Made by a program: the position numbers and the translations under genes
Part shown: positions 1 through 8,300 of the stretch, piece after piece
Numbering within the stretch: the stretch's first letter is position 1
Layout: every line of letters begins with the position of its first letter
The notes under the pieces: model-generated
The model's database searches: none
What the model was told of the DNA's origin: nothing
Seen by the model: only the letters and a program-made list of their open reading frames with translations
NCBI GenBank assembly: GCA_903905685.1
Contig: CAIVHI010000052.1
Span: 1 to 16,077, forward strand
Direction: 5' to 3'
Source: an uncultured Bacteroidota bacterium
GTDB lineage: Bacteria > Bacteroidota > Bacteroidia > Chitinophagales > Chitinophagaceae
DNA length: 16,077 nucleotides

Positions 1-20
1 GGGCGAACCGCGGTTCGCCC
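1..20. repeat. Perfect 20-bp palindrome at the window edge
   Basis: The first ten bases are the exact reverse complement of the next ten, with CCGCGG at the centre. The window begins here, so the arms could extend further left. No T-tract follows on the plus side, and the minus side is outside the window. It lies about 195 bp beyond the stop of the minus-strand carboxyltransferase gene, so a transcription end or a protein-binding palindrome are both possible. No function can be assigned. Confidence 0.6.
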
Positions 21-215
21 TAACGCCATTTACCTCCCGGGTTGAAGGATTTAGGTCGGGTTCTTTTTTGGAGGCACGTGACGACCGTTTTTAAGCGGAA
101 GCAAATGCTACAGGACTGTATGGACGAAGGAAATCCTTCGTCCGGATTGCGTCGTTGTTGGCTTCACCTCAAACTTAAAAAGCAACTTGCCATCCTCGTT
201 GCGCGCGCCCCCCCT
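21..215. other. Short region without a supported gene
   Basis: Only short open stretches enter from the left edge on the plus strand: one reading frame stops at 43-45 and another at about 92-94. Either could be the last codons of a gene outside the window, but neither is long enough to call. A hairpin at 122-143 is listed separately. Nothing else was recognised. Confidence 0.4.
122..143. other. Hairpin downstream of the carboxyltransferase gene
   Basis: GGACGAAGG and CCTTCGTCC are perfect complements (9 bp) around the loop AAAT. The hairpin lies about 73 bp past the stop of the minus-strand gene ending at 216. On the minus strand no T-run follows, so it is not a textbook intrinsic terminator. 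It could stabilise the mRNA 3' end or pause the polymerase. Confidence 0.4.
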
Positions 216-1754
216 TTACAGCGGAATATTCCCGTGCTTCTTCTTGGGCAGGGTATCCACCTTGTTTTCCAGCATCTTGAATACTTTCATGAGTTTGATG
301 CGGGTGGTGTCGGGCATAATGACTTCGTCTATAAAGCCGCGGGCGGCGGCACCATAGGGATTGGCAAATTTTTCGATGTATTCGGCTTCTTTTTCCAACA
401 GTTTGGCATTGGAGTCGGCGGCTTCGGAGATTTCCTTTTTGAAGATGATTTCCGTGGCACCCTTGGCACCCATGACGGCAATTTCGGCTCCCGGCCACGC
501 AAAGTTGTGGTCGGCACCTATGTGCTTGGAGTTCATCACGTCGTATGCACCGCCATAGGCCTTGCGGGTAATGACCGTCACCTTGGGCACGGTAGCCTCG
601 CTAAGGGCATACAGCAGCTTGGCGCCGTTCACGATGATGCCGTTCCACTCTTGGTCGGTGCCGGGCAGGAAGCCGGGCACATCCACCAGTACCAGCAGCG
701 GCACGTTGAAGGCATCGCAGAAGCGCACGAAGCGGGCACCCTTCTTGCTGGAGTTGATGTCTAACACGCCGGCAAGGTAGGCAGGCTGATTGGCCACAAT
801 GCCTATGCTGCGGCCGCCAATGCGTGCGAAGCCCACTACAATGTTCTCGGCATAACCCTTGTGTACCTCCATAAAGGAGTCGGCATCGGCCAGTTCCTCA
901 ATCACTTCCTTGATGTCGTAGGGCTGGTTCGGATTGGCGGGTATGATGTCGTTGAGTTTTTTGCGCGTTTCGTCGCCCATTTCGTAGGGGTACACAGGCG
1001 CGTCGTTCTCGCAGTTTTGGGGAATGTAGCTCAATAAACGCTTGATATTCTCGATACATTCCGGCTCATTGGCATAGGCAAAGTGGGTAACGCCACTCTT
1101 GGTGGCATGGGTATGCGCACCGCCCAATTCCTCGCTGGTCACGGTTTCATGGGTCACGGTCTTCACCACATTGGGGCCGGTAACGAACATGTAGGAGGTG
1201 TTTTCCACCATCATGATAAAGTCGGTAATGGCGGGAGAGTAAACCGCGCCGCCTGCGCAAGGGCCCAAGATGGCCGATATTTGCGGTATGACGCCCGATG
1301 CCCGCACATTGCGGTAGAAGATGTCGGCATAGCCGCCAAGGGATACCACGCCTTCCTGTATGCGCGCACCGCCGCTGTCGTTGAGCCCAATGAGCGGCAC
1401 TCCGTTCTTCATAGCCAAGTCCATGATTTTCACTATTTTCTCAGCATGGGTTTCCGACAGGCTGCCGCCGAACACGGTGAAGTCTTGGGAAAACACATAA
1501 ACCGGCCTTCCGTTGATAGTGCCGTAGCCCGTTACCACACCGTCGCCCAATACCAACTCGCGCTCCATACCGAAGTCGCGGCTGCGGTGGGTAACCAACA
1601 TGCCGATTTCTTCAAAAGAGCCCTCGTCGAGCAGCAGGTGCAGGCGCTCCCTGGCGGTGAGCTTGCCCTTGCTGTGTTGCGATGCGATGCGTTTTTCTCC
1701 GCCCCCCAATTGGGCTTCCTGAATTTTCTGTTGCAGTACGGCTACCTTATCCAT
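216..1754 (-). CDS. pccB: Acyl-CoA carboxylase carboxyltransferase subunit (propionyl-CoA carboxylase beta / MmdA type)
   Basis: This 512-residue cytoplasmic enzyme transfers carboxyl groups from carboxybiotin to an acyl-CoA, most likely propionyl-CoA to give methylmalonyl-CoA. Length and layout fit the family, with two crotonase-like carboxyltransferase halves. The N-terminal half holds GGARIQEG (about 128-135) and the glycine-rich GPCAGGA (about 164-170). The C-terminal half holds VDVPGFLPG (about 358-366) and AYGGAYD (about 399-405). These glycine-rich stretches form the oxyanion pockets in the family. The ATG at 1754 fits the usual MDKV-like start. A TAGGTTTG promoter element sits only four bases upstream, so the mRNA may be nearly leaderless. 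bshC lies 94 bp upstream on the same strand. The biotin carrier is about 10 kb away and the biotin carboxylase is not in the window. The substrate (propionyl-, methylmalonyl- or another acyl-CoA) is inferred from overall similarity only, so the symbol is the family name. Confidence 0.93.
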   Translation of the reverse strand: MDKVAVLQQKIQEAQLGGGEKRIASQHSKGKLTARERLHLLLDEGSFEEIGMLVTHRSRDFGMERELVLGDGVVTGYGTINGRPVYVFSQDFTVFGGSLSETHAEKIVKIMDLAMKNGVPLIGLNDSGGARIQEGVVSLGGYADIFYRNVRASGVIPQISAILGPCAGGAVYSPAITDFIMMVENTSYMFVTGPNVVKTVTHETVTSEELGGAHTHATKSGVTHFAYANEPECIENIKRLLSYIPQNCENDAPVYPYEMGDETRKKLNDIIPANPNQPYDIKEVIEELADADSFMEVHKGYAENIVVGFARIGGRSIGIVANQPAYLAGVLDINSSKKGARFVRFCDAFNVPLLVLVDVPGFLPGTDQEWNGIIVNGAKLLYALSEATVPKVTVITRKAYGGAYDVMNSKHIGADHNFAWPGAEIAVMGAKGATEIIFKKEISEAADSNAKLLEKEAEYIEKFANPYGAAARGFIDEVIMPDTTRIKLMKVFKMLENKVDTLPKKKHGNIPL

Positions 1755-1758
1755 AAAG

Positions 1759-1766
1759 CAAACCTA
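1759..1766 (-). promoter_or_regulatory. Bacteroidota -7 element abutting the pccB start
   Basis: On the minus strand the sequence reads TAGGTTTG, an exact match to TAnnTTTG, followed by CTTT and then the ATG of pccB. No TTG is found at the usual 17-23 bp upstream, so only half of the promoter is visible. If used, transcription would start at or just before the start codon. Confidence 0.4.
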
Positions 1767-1848
1767 AAACAAAATGTCGAGACGGAATAGAAGGGGCGGT
1801 TTGCTGTGGAGTGGGCAAAGCGGTTAGCGTGGCAATTGTAGCGCTTCA

Positions 1849-3447
1849 TCAGTCTAATGCCACGACCATAAATGCATCCCAATTTCCCATCCCTTCCAGA
1901 AGGGTGTCGAGGAAGCCTGGACCGTACTCCAAGTAGTACTCCAAAAAGTTTTCTATGCGTTCTTGAAGGCTGCCGTTGGGGAAGAGGCGCAATTGAAGGT
2001 TGTGGAGTCGGGTAGTGGTCACATCGGCCTTCTTTTTCTCGGCCCGCAGCATTTTGTGTTCCAAAGCCGCCACCTCTTTCTTCATGCGGGCCAGTGCGGC
2101 CAGAGTCGCCCGTTCCAAAGTGGGGTCTACGTCGCGGGCCTTTTGCGAGAGGGCACCCATGACCTGTTCGAGCAGGGCATTTTCGGCGTCGGTCTGCCAG
2201 GTGGTAACACCTTGCGACACCAGGTAGTCGCGCACCAAATCGTCATAATCCTTGAACAATTCCGGTATCGGCACATCCAGCCTCTGCCGCATGGCTTCTT
2301 CAGCGTGGGGTATCCAAAGTGCCGATTGGCGCAAGCAGACGACGGGGTAGGGCACCGCATAATGCTCAAACAACGTCTTCAACTGTAGCCAGTATGCAAC
2401 CTCGGCACCCCCGCCAATAAAGGCAATGTTGGGTAAAATGGACTCTTGGAACAACCCGCGAAGCACCACATTCGGGCTAAACCGCTCAGGGTGTTCGTCC
2501 AGCTCGTTTTCAAGCTCTTGCGCGGCCCAAGAAATGGTAGTGCCAACCACCGTCCATCGGTCTCCGGTTCGCTCAATACGCTCGCGCAGTTGGTCGGCCA
2601 AGTAAAAGAGGTTAAGCGGGCGGGGTGCTGCTTGGGCTTTGTAGTGCGCCTCCAGCAGCAGGCTTTGTTGGGTAACAATGGGGTAGGAGCGTTGGTGGAA
2701 CAATTCGTCGCGCATCACCGGTATAAACGAACGCTTCAAGCGGGCATCGTCGGGGTCAAGTATTACGAGGCCATAGCGTCCAAAGAGGGCATTCACCAAA
2801 CATCGGGTGGCCTCACCCACAGTGCGGTGGTCGCGGTAGGCATGAGCCACCATAAATTTCAGTTCATCGCAAAAAATGCCGGGCGGGCCAAACTGTTTCA
2901 ACAAATTGGTGAGGAGGCCCGACAACGACGCTGTAGACATTCTACCTACCGCACCTTGCTGGCTGCCACCATCCCAAACAAGCCGCTCGCCCCGGAAGCG
3001 GAATGTACCCAATTCGTCCAGGTCATTGTCCTCGCTGCCCATGTAGTACACCGGTACGAATTTGCAGTCCGGATGTTGCTGCGAGAGTTCTTCGGCGAGT
3101 TTGATGGCATGCAGTATTTTGTATACGAAGTACAGGTAGCCCGTCATGAGGTTGGGCTGGTGGGCCGTGCACACCGTGTAGGTGTGGTCGTTGCCCAAGT
3201 GGTGGATGTTGGCCAGGGTTATTTCTGTGGCATCCACTGCGGTATACTGTGCCAACAGGGTATCGCGCAGCAACACCCTATTGGTGGGGTAGGCGGAGCG
3301 GGCCTGCAAAGCCGCAGCCATACCGTCCCGGTTGGGGCGATATTTATAGAATCCGGCTAAGTCGGCATGGTTATCGAGGTAATCGACTACGAGCCGGGAG
3401 AAATAGCCCGTTTCGCGGTGCGGGATGTAAGAGAAATGCTTGGTCAC
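1849..3447 (-). CDS. bshC: Bacillithiol biosynthesis cysteine-adding enzyme BshC
   Basis: BshC is the putative cysteine ligase that adds Cys to GlcN-malate in the last step of bacillithiol synthesis, a low-molecular-weight thiol of Firmicutes and many Bacteroidota. Segments recall B. subtilis BshC: HQPNLMTGYLYFVYK (compare GQQAGLLTGPLYTIHK), GSEDNDLDELG (compare GEDHDLDEI), and HPERFSPNVVLRGL followed by ILPNIAFIGGGAEVAYW. A charged, helical C-terminal stretch rich in Lys/Glu matches the coiled coil of the family, followed by the usual EYYLEYGPGF-like tail. The frame is open further upstream, with possible starts at 3531 (GTG), 3525 (ATG) and 3483 (ATG). I prefer the GTG at 3447 because the conserved HFSYIPHRETGYFS then begins near the N-terminus, as in relatives, giving 532 residues. 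An AGGG lies a few bases upstream of it. It is divergent from radC and upstream of pccB. Confidence 0.92.
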   Translation of the reverse strand: MTKHFSYIPHRETGYFSRLVVDYLDNHADLAGFYKYRPNRDGMAAALQARSAYPTNRVLLRDTLLAQYTAVDATEITLANIHHLGNDHTYTVCTAHQPNLMTGYLYFVYKILHAIKLAEELSQQHPDCKFVPVYYMGSEDNDLDELGTFRFRGERLVWDGGSQQGAVGRMSTASLSGLLTNLLKQFGPPGIFCDELKFMVAHAYRDHRTVGEATRCLVNALFGRYGLVILDPDDARLKRSFIPVMRDELFHQRSYPIVTQQSLLLEAHYKAQAAPRPLNLFYLADQLRERIERTGDRWTVVGTTISWAAQELENELDEHPERFSPNVVLRGLFQESILPNIAFIGGGAEVAYWLQLKTLFEHYAVPYPVVCLRQSALWIPHAEEAMRQRLDVPIPELFKDYDDLVRDYLVSQGVTTWQTDAENALLEQVMGALSQKARDVDPTLERATLAALARMKKEVAALEHKMLRAEKKKADVTTTRLHNLQLRLFPNGSLQERIENFLEYYLEYGPGFLDTLLEGMGNWDAFMVVALD

Positions 3448-3581
3448 GCGGCCCTGTTTTGGGGCGAAGTTAAGCCCCCGCATCCACACCCCGCATCTAT
3501 AGGTGGGGTAAGAGGCGGTTTGCATTACCACCAGCTATACGGCTATCGAAATAACGGAGGTTTAAGTGCCTATTTTTCAAA

Positions 3582-3609
3582 TTGAAATGTATTTATTAAA
3601 ATAAATTTT
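3582..3609 (+). promoter_or_regulatory. Possible radC promoter
   Basis: TTG at 3582-3584 is followed after 17 bp by TAAATTTT (3602-3609), one base short of the Bacteroidota TAnnTTTG consensus, in the most A+T-rich part of the bshC/radC divergent gap. A start just downstream would leave a leader of about 45 bases before the ATG at 3661. The base composition makes chance matches likely. Confidence 0.3.
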
Positions 3610-3660
3610 TAACGCGTATTGGGGAGTACGCAAGGGTTCGTAATTTCGGAAGCGGTAGCT

Positions 3661-4350
3661 ATGGGTGAGGCGGGAAGTATTAGGAATTGGACGGAAGAAG
3701 ACCGTCCGCGAGAAAAGATGTTGGCGAGAGGGGCGGGGTCGCTCACCGATTCCGAGTTGCTGGCCATACTCATTTCAAGCGGCACGCGCGAGCATTCGGC
3801 ATTAGACCTCGCCAAAATGGTATTGGAGCTCGCCCATGGCGACATTGGCGAATTGGGGCGGCTCTCCATACCCGAGCTTACCCAGGTAAAGGGAATCGGT
3901 GAAGCCAGAGCCATCACCATCAGCGCAGCTTTGGAGTTGGGTAGGCGGCGGCAGTTCAAGGAGGGTATAGAACGGGCCTCCATCAGCAGCAGCCGCGATG
4001 CGGCATCGGTAGTGATGCCGCTCATGAACGACCACAACCACGAAGTTTTTTACGTGGTTTACCTTAACCAAGGCTTAAAAGTCATCAAGGCCGAAAAAAT
4101 CAGCGATGGGGGCATGACGGCAACCGTGGTAGACGTCCGCATCATCTTAAAGAACGCCTTTCTGTACAATTCCAACCAAATCATCCTCGCCCACAACCAC
4201 CCGTCGGGCAACCTCAAGCCCAGTGAAGCCGACAAACAGATTACGGCGAAGATTCGGGAAGCAGCGCACTTGATGGACATCAAAGTGTTGGACCATATTA
4301 TAGTTGGCGGCAACGCCTACCTCAGTTTCTCCGATGAAGGGTTGATGTGA
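3661..4350 (+). CDS. radC: RadC family protein (JAB/MPN domain)
   Basis: This 229-residue protein has the standard RadC layout: an N-terminal EEDRPREKMLARG segment, a helix-hairpin-helix-like stretch (VKGIGEARA, about 76-84) and a C-terminal JAB/MPN metalloprotease-like domain. The zinc-binding JAMM signature is intact: Glu128 in NHEVF, and HNHPSGNLKPSEAD at about 178-191 with His178, His180 and Asp191. Despite its name the family's role in DNA repair is not established. The frame extends back to a TTG at 3619, but the ATG at 3661 puts the conserved RNWTEEDRP motif at the usual distance from the N-terminus and has GGAAG 8-12 bases upstream. It diverges from bshC and is followed 74 bp later by exoIII on the same strand. 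Confidence 0.93.
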   Translation: MGEAGSIRNWTEEDRPREKMLARGAGSLTDSELLAILISSGTREHSALDLAKMVLELAHGDIGELGRLSIPELTQVKGIGEARAITISAALELGRRRQFKEGIERASISSSRDAASVVMPLMNDHNHEVFYVVYLNQGLKVIKAEKISDGGMTATVVDVRIILKNAFLYNSNQIILAHNHPSGNLKPSEADKQITAKIREAAHLMDIKVLDHIIVGGNAYLSFSDEGLM

Positions 4351-4407
4351 GTCGATAGGTGGGCCAATAAAATTTTTTTCGGAATATAGCCCCCAATCCC
4401 GAAATTG

Positions 4408-4424
4408 TGCCGTAAAACACGGCA
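4408..4424 (+). promoter_or_regulatory. Hairpin abutting the xth start codon
   Basis: TGCCGT (4408-4413) and ACGGCA (4419-4424) are perfect complements around AAAAC, and the right arm ends on the base before the ATG at 4425. In mRNA this 6-bp stem would occupy the ribosome-landing region. It may modulate translation or be a chance inverted repeat. Confidence 0.35.
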
Positions 4425-5189
4425 ATGCGCATCATCACTTATAATGTAAACGGTATCAGGAGTGCGGTAAAGAAGGGCTTTATCGACTGGCTGAAAACCG
4501 ACCCTGCCGACATTATCTGCCTACAGGAAATCAAGGCCAACCTTCCCGATGTGCCCGTTGAAGCCATTCGGGAGGCCGGCTACGAAACCTTCGCATTCCC
4601 AGCACAAAAGAAGGGGTACAGCGGTGTGGCCATCCTCACCAAAATCAGCCCCGACCGGGTTTTTTATGGCAGCGGAGAGGAACAGAGTGATGCTGAAGGG
4701 CGCGTCATTGGTGCAACATTCGGGTCCGTAACGGTCATCAATGCCTACTTCCCCAGCGGGACAAGTGGCGACGACCGCCAGGCCTACAAATATGTATGGC
4801 TGGACGGCTTCCTGCAATTCCTTCAACCTATGGTGGCCGAGGGGCGGAGCTTGATTGTGTGTGGAGATTACAACATCTGCCACAAACCCATCGACATCCA
4901 CGACCCGGTGCGCAATAAAAATTACACCGGCTTCCTGCCCGAAGAGCGGGCTTGGATGGACCAATTTTTTGAGGCGGGTTTTGTAGACTCTTTCAGGGTG
5001 TTCAACAATGTGCCCGGACGTTACACTTGGTGGAGCAACTTTGCCAATGCCCGGGGCAACAACAAAGGCTGGCGTATAGACTACATCAATGTATCGCTCC
5101 CATTGAAGGACAAATTATTGGGAGCAGACATCTATCCCCACATCGTACATTCCGACCACTGCCCGGCTTTTTTGGAAATCGGGATATAG
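4425..5189 (+). CDS. xth: Exodeoxyribonuclease III (AP endonuclease, ExoIII/Xth family)
   Basis: This 254-residue protein is an AP endonuclease and 3'-5' exonuclease of base excision repair, in the endonuclease/exonuclease/phosphatase fold. The active-site residues are all visible: Asn7 (TYNVNG), Glu35 (CLQEIKA), Tyr108 (NAYFP), Asp148 and Asn150 (CGDYN), Asp219 (WRIDY), and the terminal Asp244-His245 pair (HSDHCP). Length is typical of bacterial ExoIII. The ATG at 4425 directly precedes the conserved MRIITYNVNGIRS start. It follows radC by 74 bp on the same strand. A small hairpin abuts the start codon. Confidence 0.96.
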   Translation: MRIITYNVNGIRSAVKKGFIDWLKTDPADIICLQEIKANLPDVPVEAIREAGYETFAFPAQKKGYSGVAILTKISPDRVFYGSGEEQSDAEGRVIGATFGSVTVINAYFPSGTSGDDRQAYKYVWLDGFLQFLQPMVAEGRSLIVCGDYNICHKPIDIHDPVRNKNYTGFLPEERAWMDQFFEAGFVDSFRVFNNVPGRYTWWSNFANARGNNKGWRIDYINVSLPLKDKLLGADIYPHIVHSDHCPAFLEIGI

Positions 5190-5259
5190 GTTGCTGCAAC
5201 GTCGATGATATTGTCGGTAAAGCCCCACCTAAGAATAACGGCCACATAGCAATTTCCAA

Positions 5260-5291
5260 TTGCGTACCAATGCAGAATAAGTTTAATTTTG
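5260..5291 (+). promoter_or_regulatory. Bacteroidota-type promoter for the giant secreted protein
   Basis: TTG at 5260-5262 is followed after 21 bp by TAATTTTG at 5284-5291, a full match to the TAnnTTTG -7 consensus within the accepted spacing. Transcription would begin near 5295-5298. That rules against the in-frame GTG at 5296 as the start and supports the ATG at 5323, with a leader of about 25 bases. Confidence 0.6.
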
Positions 5292-5322
5292 TGTTGTGGT
5301 CGTAAAGTCTAAACAGTTGATT

Positions 5323-8300
5323 ATGAAATCGGTCGTTGGCGTTCTTTTGGGTTTGTCGTTGTTTGTGCTTCCGGGTTGGGCTCAAACCGGGGTCATTGTT
5401 ACGGTTGCGGGCAACGGCAGTTCGGGGATATCCATTACCTCAGGCTCCGCCACATCAGAGCCATTGAACCAACCCGGTGGTATTTTTTGCGATGCTGTCG
5501 GCAATATCTATTTTTCGGATTCTTGGAACAACCGCATCTGTAAGGTCGATACCTTGGGCGGTTTCTCCATAGTGGCCGGCACGGGTATGCTGGCCGGTAC
5601 CGGGTCGGGAGCATATGGAGGAGACGGATGGGCGGCCACAGCGGCCAATCTCTACCACCCGTTGCAATTGGCCTTAGATGGGGCAGGCAATCTCATTTTT
5701 GCCGATGCCGGCAACAACAGGGTCCGGAAAATCGATACTTCGGGCATCATCACCACAGTTGCGGGTAAAGGGGTTGCGGGCTTTACGGGCGATGGCGGCA
5801 TGGCCACAGGTGCCAACCTGAACAACCCCACCGGTGTGGCGGTAGACCTTGCAGGAAACATCTACATTGCCGATGCCGGCAACAATCGCATTCGTAAGGT
5901 TTCCACTACGGGCCTTATATCCACATTTGCCGGCAATGGCATTCCGGGATACTCCGGCGACGGCGTTCCTGCCATTGCCACCTCGCTTTTCTATCCCTCC
6001 AGCATAGCAGCCGATACGTTGGGCAACATCTATATTGCCGACCAACTCAATAACCGCATCCGCATGGTATCTCCAGCCGGAATGATTACAACGTTTGCAG
6101 GTGTAGGGGTGGCGGGCTTTTCGGGTGACGGAGGCCCGGCGGTAGCAGCGTCGCTTTCCAACCCATGCGCAGTTAAGGTTGATGCCGCAGGCAACCTCCT
6201 CATAACGGACTTCGGCAATTACCGGCTTCGCAAGATTGTTGGTGGTAACATCAACACCGTTGCCGGAACCGGTACTTCGGGCTACTCGGGCGATGGAGGT
6301 CTGGCTGGTGCGGCGCGCATTTATAGCCAAGATGCCGTTACAGACGGCCGCGGCAACGTTGTCTTAGCCGACGGCCAAAATAACCGGGTCAGGAAAATCA
6401 CTTTCCAGTCGCAGGCCGCGTCCGACAGCCTCAATCTTTTTGTAGCGCCCTCCTGCGGCACGGTTTCGTTTTCACCCACCACTACGTCTACCGATTCCGG
6501 TCTGTATGCAGTTATTCAATATGGAGACGGAACGGGTGGTGAAGCTGCAATGCCCGCGCTTACTACGGGTGGTTCGGGCGCAACCATAACCCACATCTAT
6601 CCATTTACGGGAACGTACACGGTCAAAGTCGTATTATGGTCAACGGCGGGGCCGATCGATTCGGTGACCACTAATGTGAATTACCGTAATTGCGGCGACT
6701 ATACGGTGTTTTTTTATAACGATGCCAATGGCAATTGCATGCGCGATTCGTCTGAACCCTATTTGACGCTCCCCGTGCTGACCCGAGTAGACTCCGCAGG
6801 GGTTGCCGTGGCCATGTTGTCTGCCACATCGGGTTTTACCTATCATGAAGCCGGGCCGGCGGGCACCCTCTACACATTTACTGTCGTGTCTTCATCGGGT
6901 CAAGTCCCCACTTGCCCAAGCACGGGTGTTTTTTACGATACCGTAGGTGCAGGCGGCACATCAATAACCATCGGGTTCAACTGTACCGATACATCTTCCC
7001 AATTTGATTTGGCCGAAACGCCCATCGCTTTTGCCTATCCCGCCGGGCTTCAAGGAGCGGTGGCGGTATCCAATAAACGCTGCATGCCCCAATCGGGCGG
7101 CCTCAAACTTACATTTGACCCGAAATTCGCCTTCTCCACGTCAATCCCTGCGGCCGATTCTGTTTCGGGAAATTCGGCCTATTGGTCGGTTGGTGTGCTT
7201 AATGCTACAGATAGTTTACCCAACACTATAAGCTTTACGCTGGCCCCGGCATCGGGCACACTCACGGTAGGCGATACGGTTTTAACAAAGTGCGCCTTGG
7301 CACCCGCCGTGGGCGATGCCGATACCACCAATAATTATTGGACGCGGGTAGACACCGTTCGCGCTGCATTGCCTGCCGCACAACTTACGGTATCTCCGCA
7401 GGGCGCGGTGTTCCCAGGCACCAAGTTGCAATACGTACTTGCTTATACCAACCCAACCGGTGCCCGTATTGGTGATTTACGCATCACCGACACCCTGCCG
7501 ACTTATATAGACCTGCAATCCTTGCGCATGGATGCTGTCAACCGGGTGTGTATAGTTGAGATGGAAAGTCAAGGAGGGTACAACATCGTTCACTTCGACA
7601 TTACTGATGGTCTTGCGGCAAGTGGAGTGGGGGGTAGCTTGCTACTTGCGTTTTCCGCTCGGGTGTCAGCCTTGGCACCGCTTGGGGCAGTGATTGCCAA
7701 CGACCTAACTTACACGGCTGACGGCCAACCCTCCACCGTGTCAAATACCGTTACGAATTGGGTTCAGGATACCGTGTCGGGATCGGCCGAAGTTTGCGTT
7801 GGCGCGACCGCTCTGCTTTCCATGCCCGTGGTTGGTGGCCTCTGGGGTTGTTCCAATTCAAATGCCACTATTGCCGGCGGCGTAGTGACGGGGGTAATGC
7901 CCGGATTGGACACTGTATATTATACAGTTCGGTACCCCGATACGTCGTTCGCAGCTTCAATTGTGGTAAGTATCGGCACCATCCCAACCGCCGGGGCCAT
8001 TTTGGGTGATTCTTCAGTGTGTACTGGTGTCACGGATACCTTGGCAGATTCGGTTACCGGTGGTGTTTGGGTGCTCACCAATGGTTGGGCTTCAATCACC
8101 CCAGGCGGGATATTGACCGGCGTCACTGCCGGGATGGATACCGTCAACTACATTGTTTCCAATGCCTGCGGCGCAGATACCGCCCGTGCAACCATCCATG
8201 TTCGGCCATCGCCGTTTGCCGGCGCGATTATTGGGCCGAGTGGCGTTTGTTTGGGCAGCACCACTACCTACTCCGATTCCGCATCCGGTGGCAACTGGTC

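Noticed and set aside
216..1790. Long open frames on the plus strand opposite the carboxyltransferase gene (for example 42-764 and 1083-1790)
   Set aside because: The minus-strand frame gives a complete, recognisable enzyme. The antisense translations are rich in His, Gly and Phe without any family motif, as expected for mirrored codons.
2446..3360. 304-codon open frame opposite bshC
   Set aside because: It is the antisense of a clear BshC sequence and its translation shows no domain, signal or plausible composition.
3619..3660. TTG at 3619 as the radC start
   Set aside because: The added 14 residues have no counterpart in the family, and the ATG at 3661 has a GGAAG upstream and fits the usual N-terminus.
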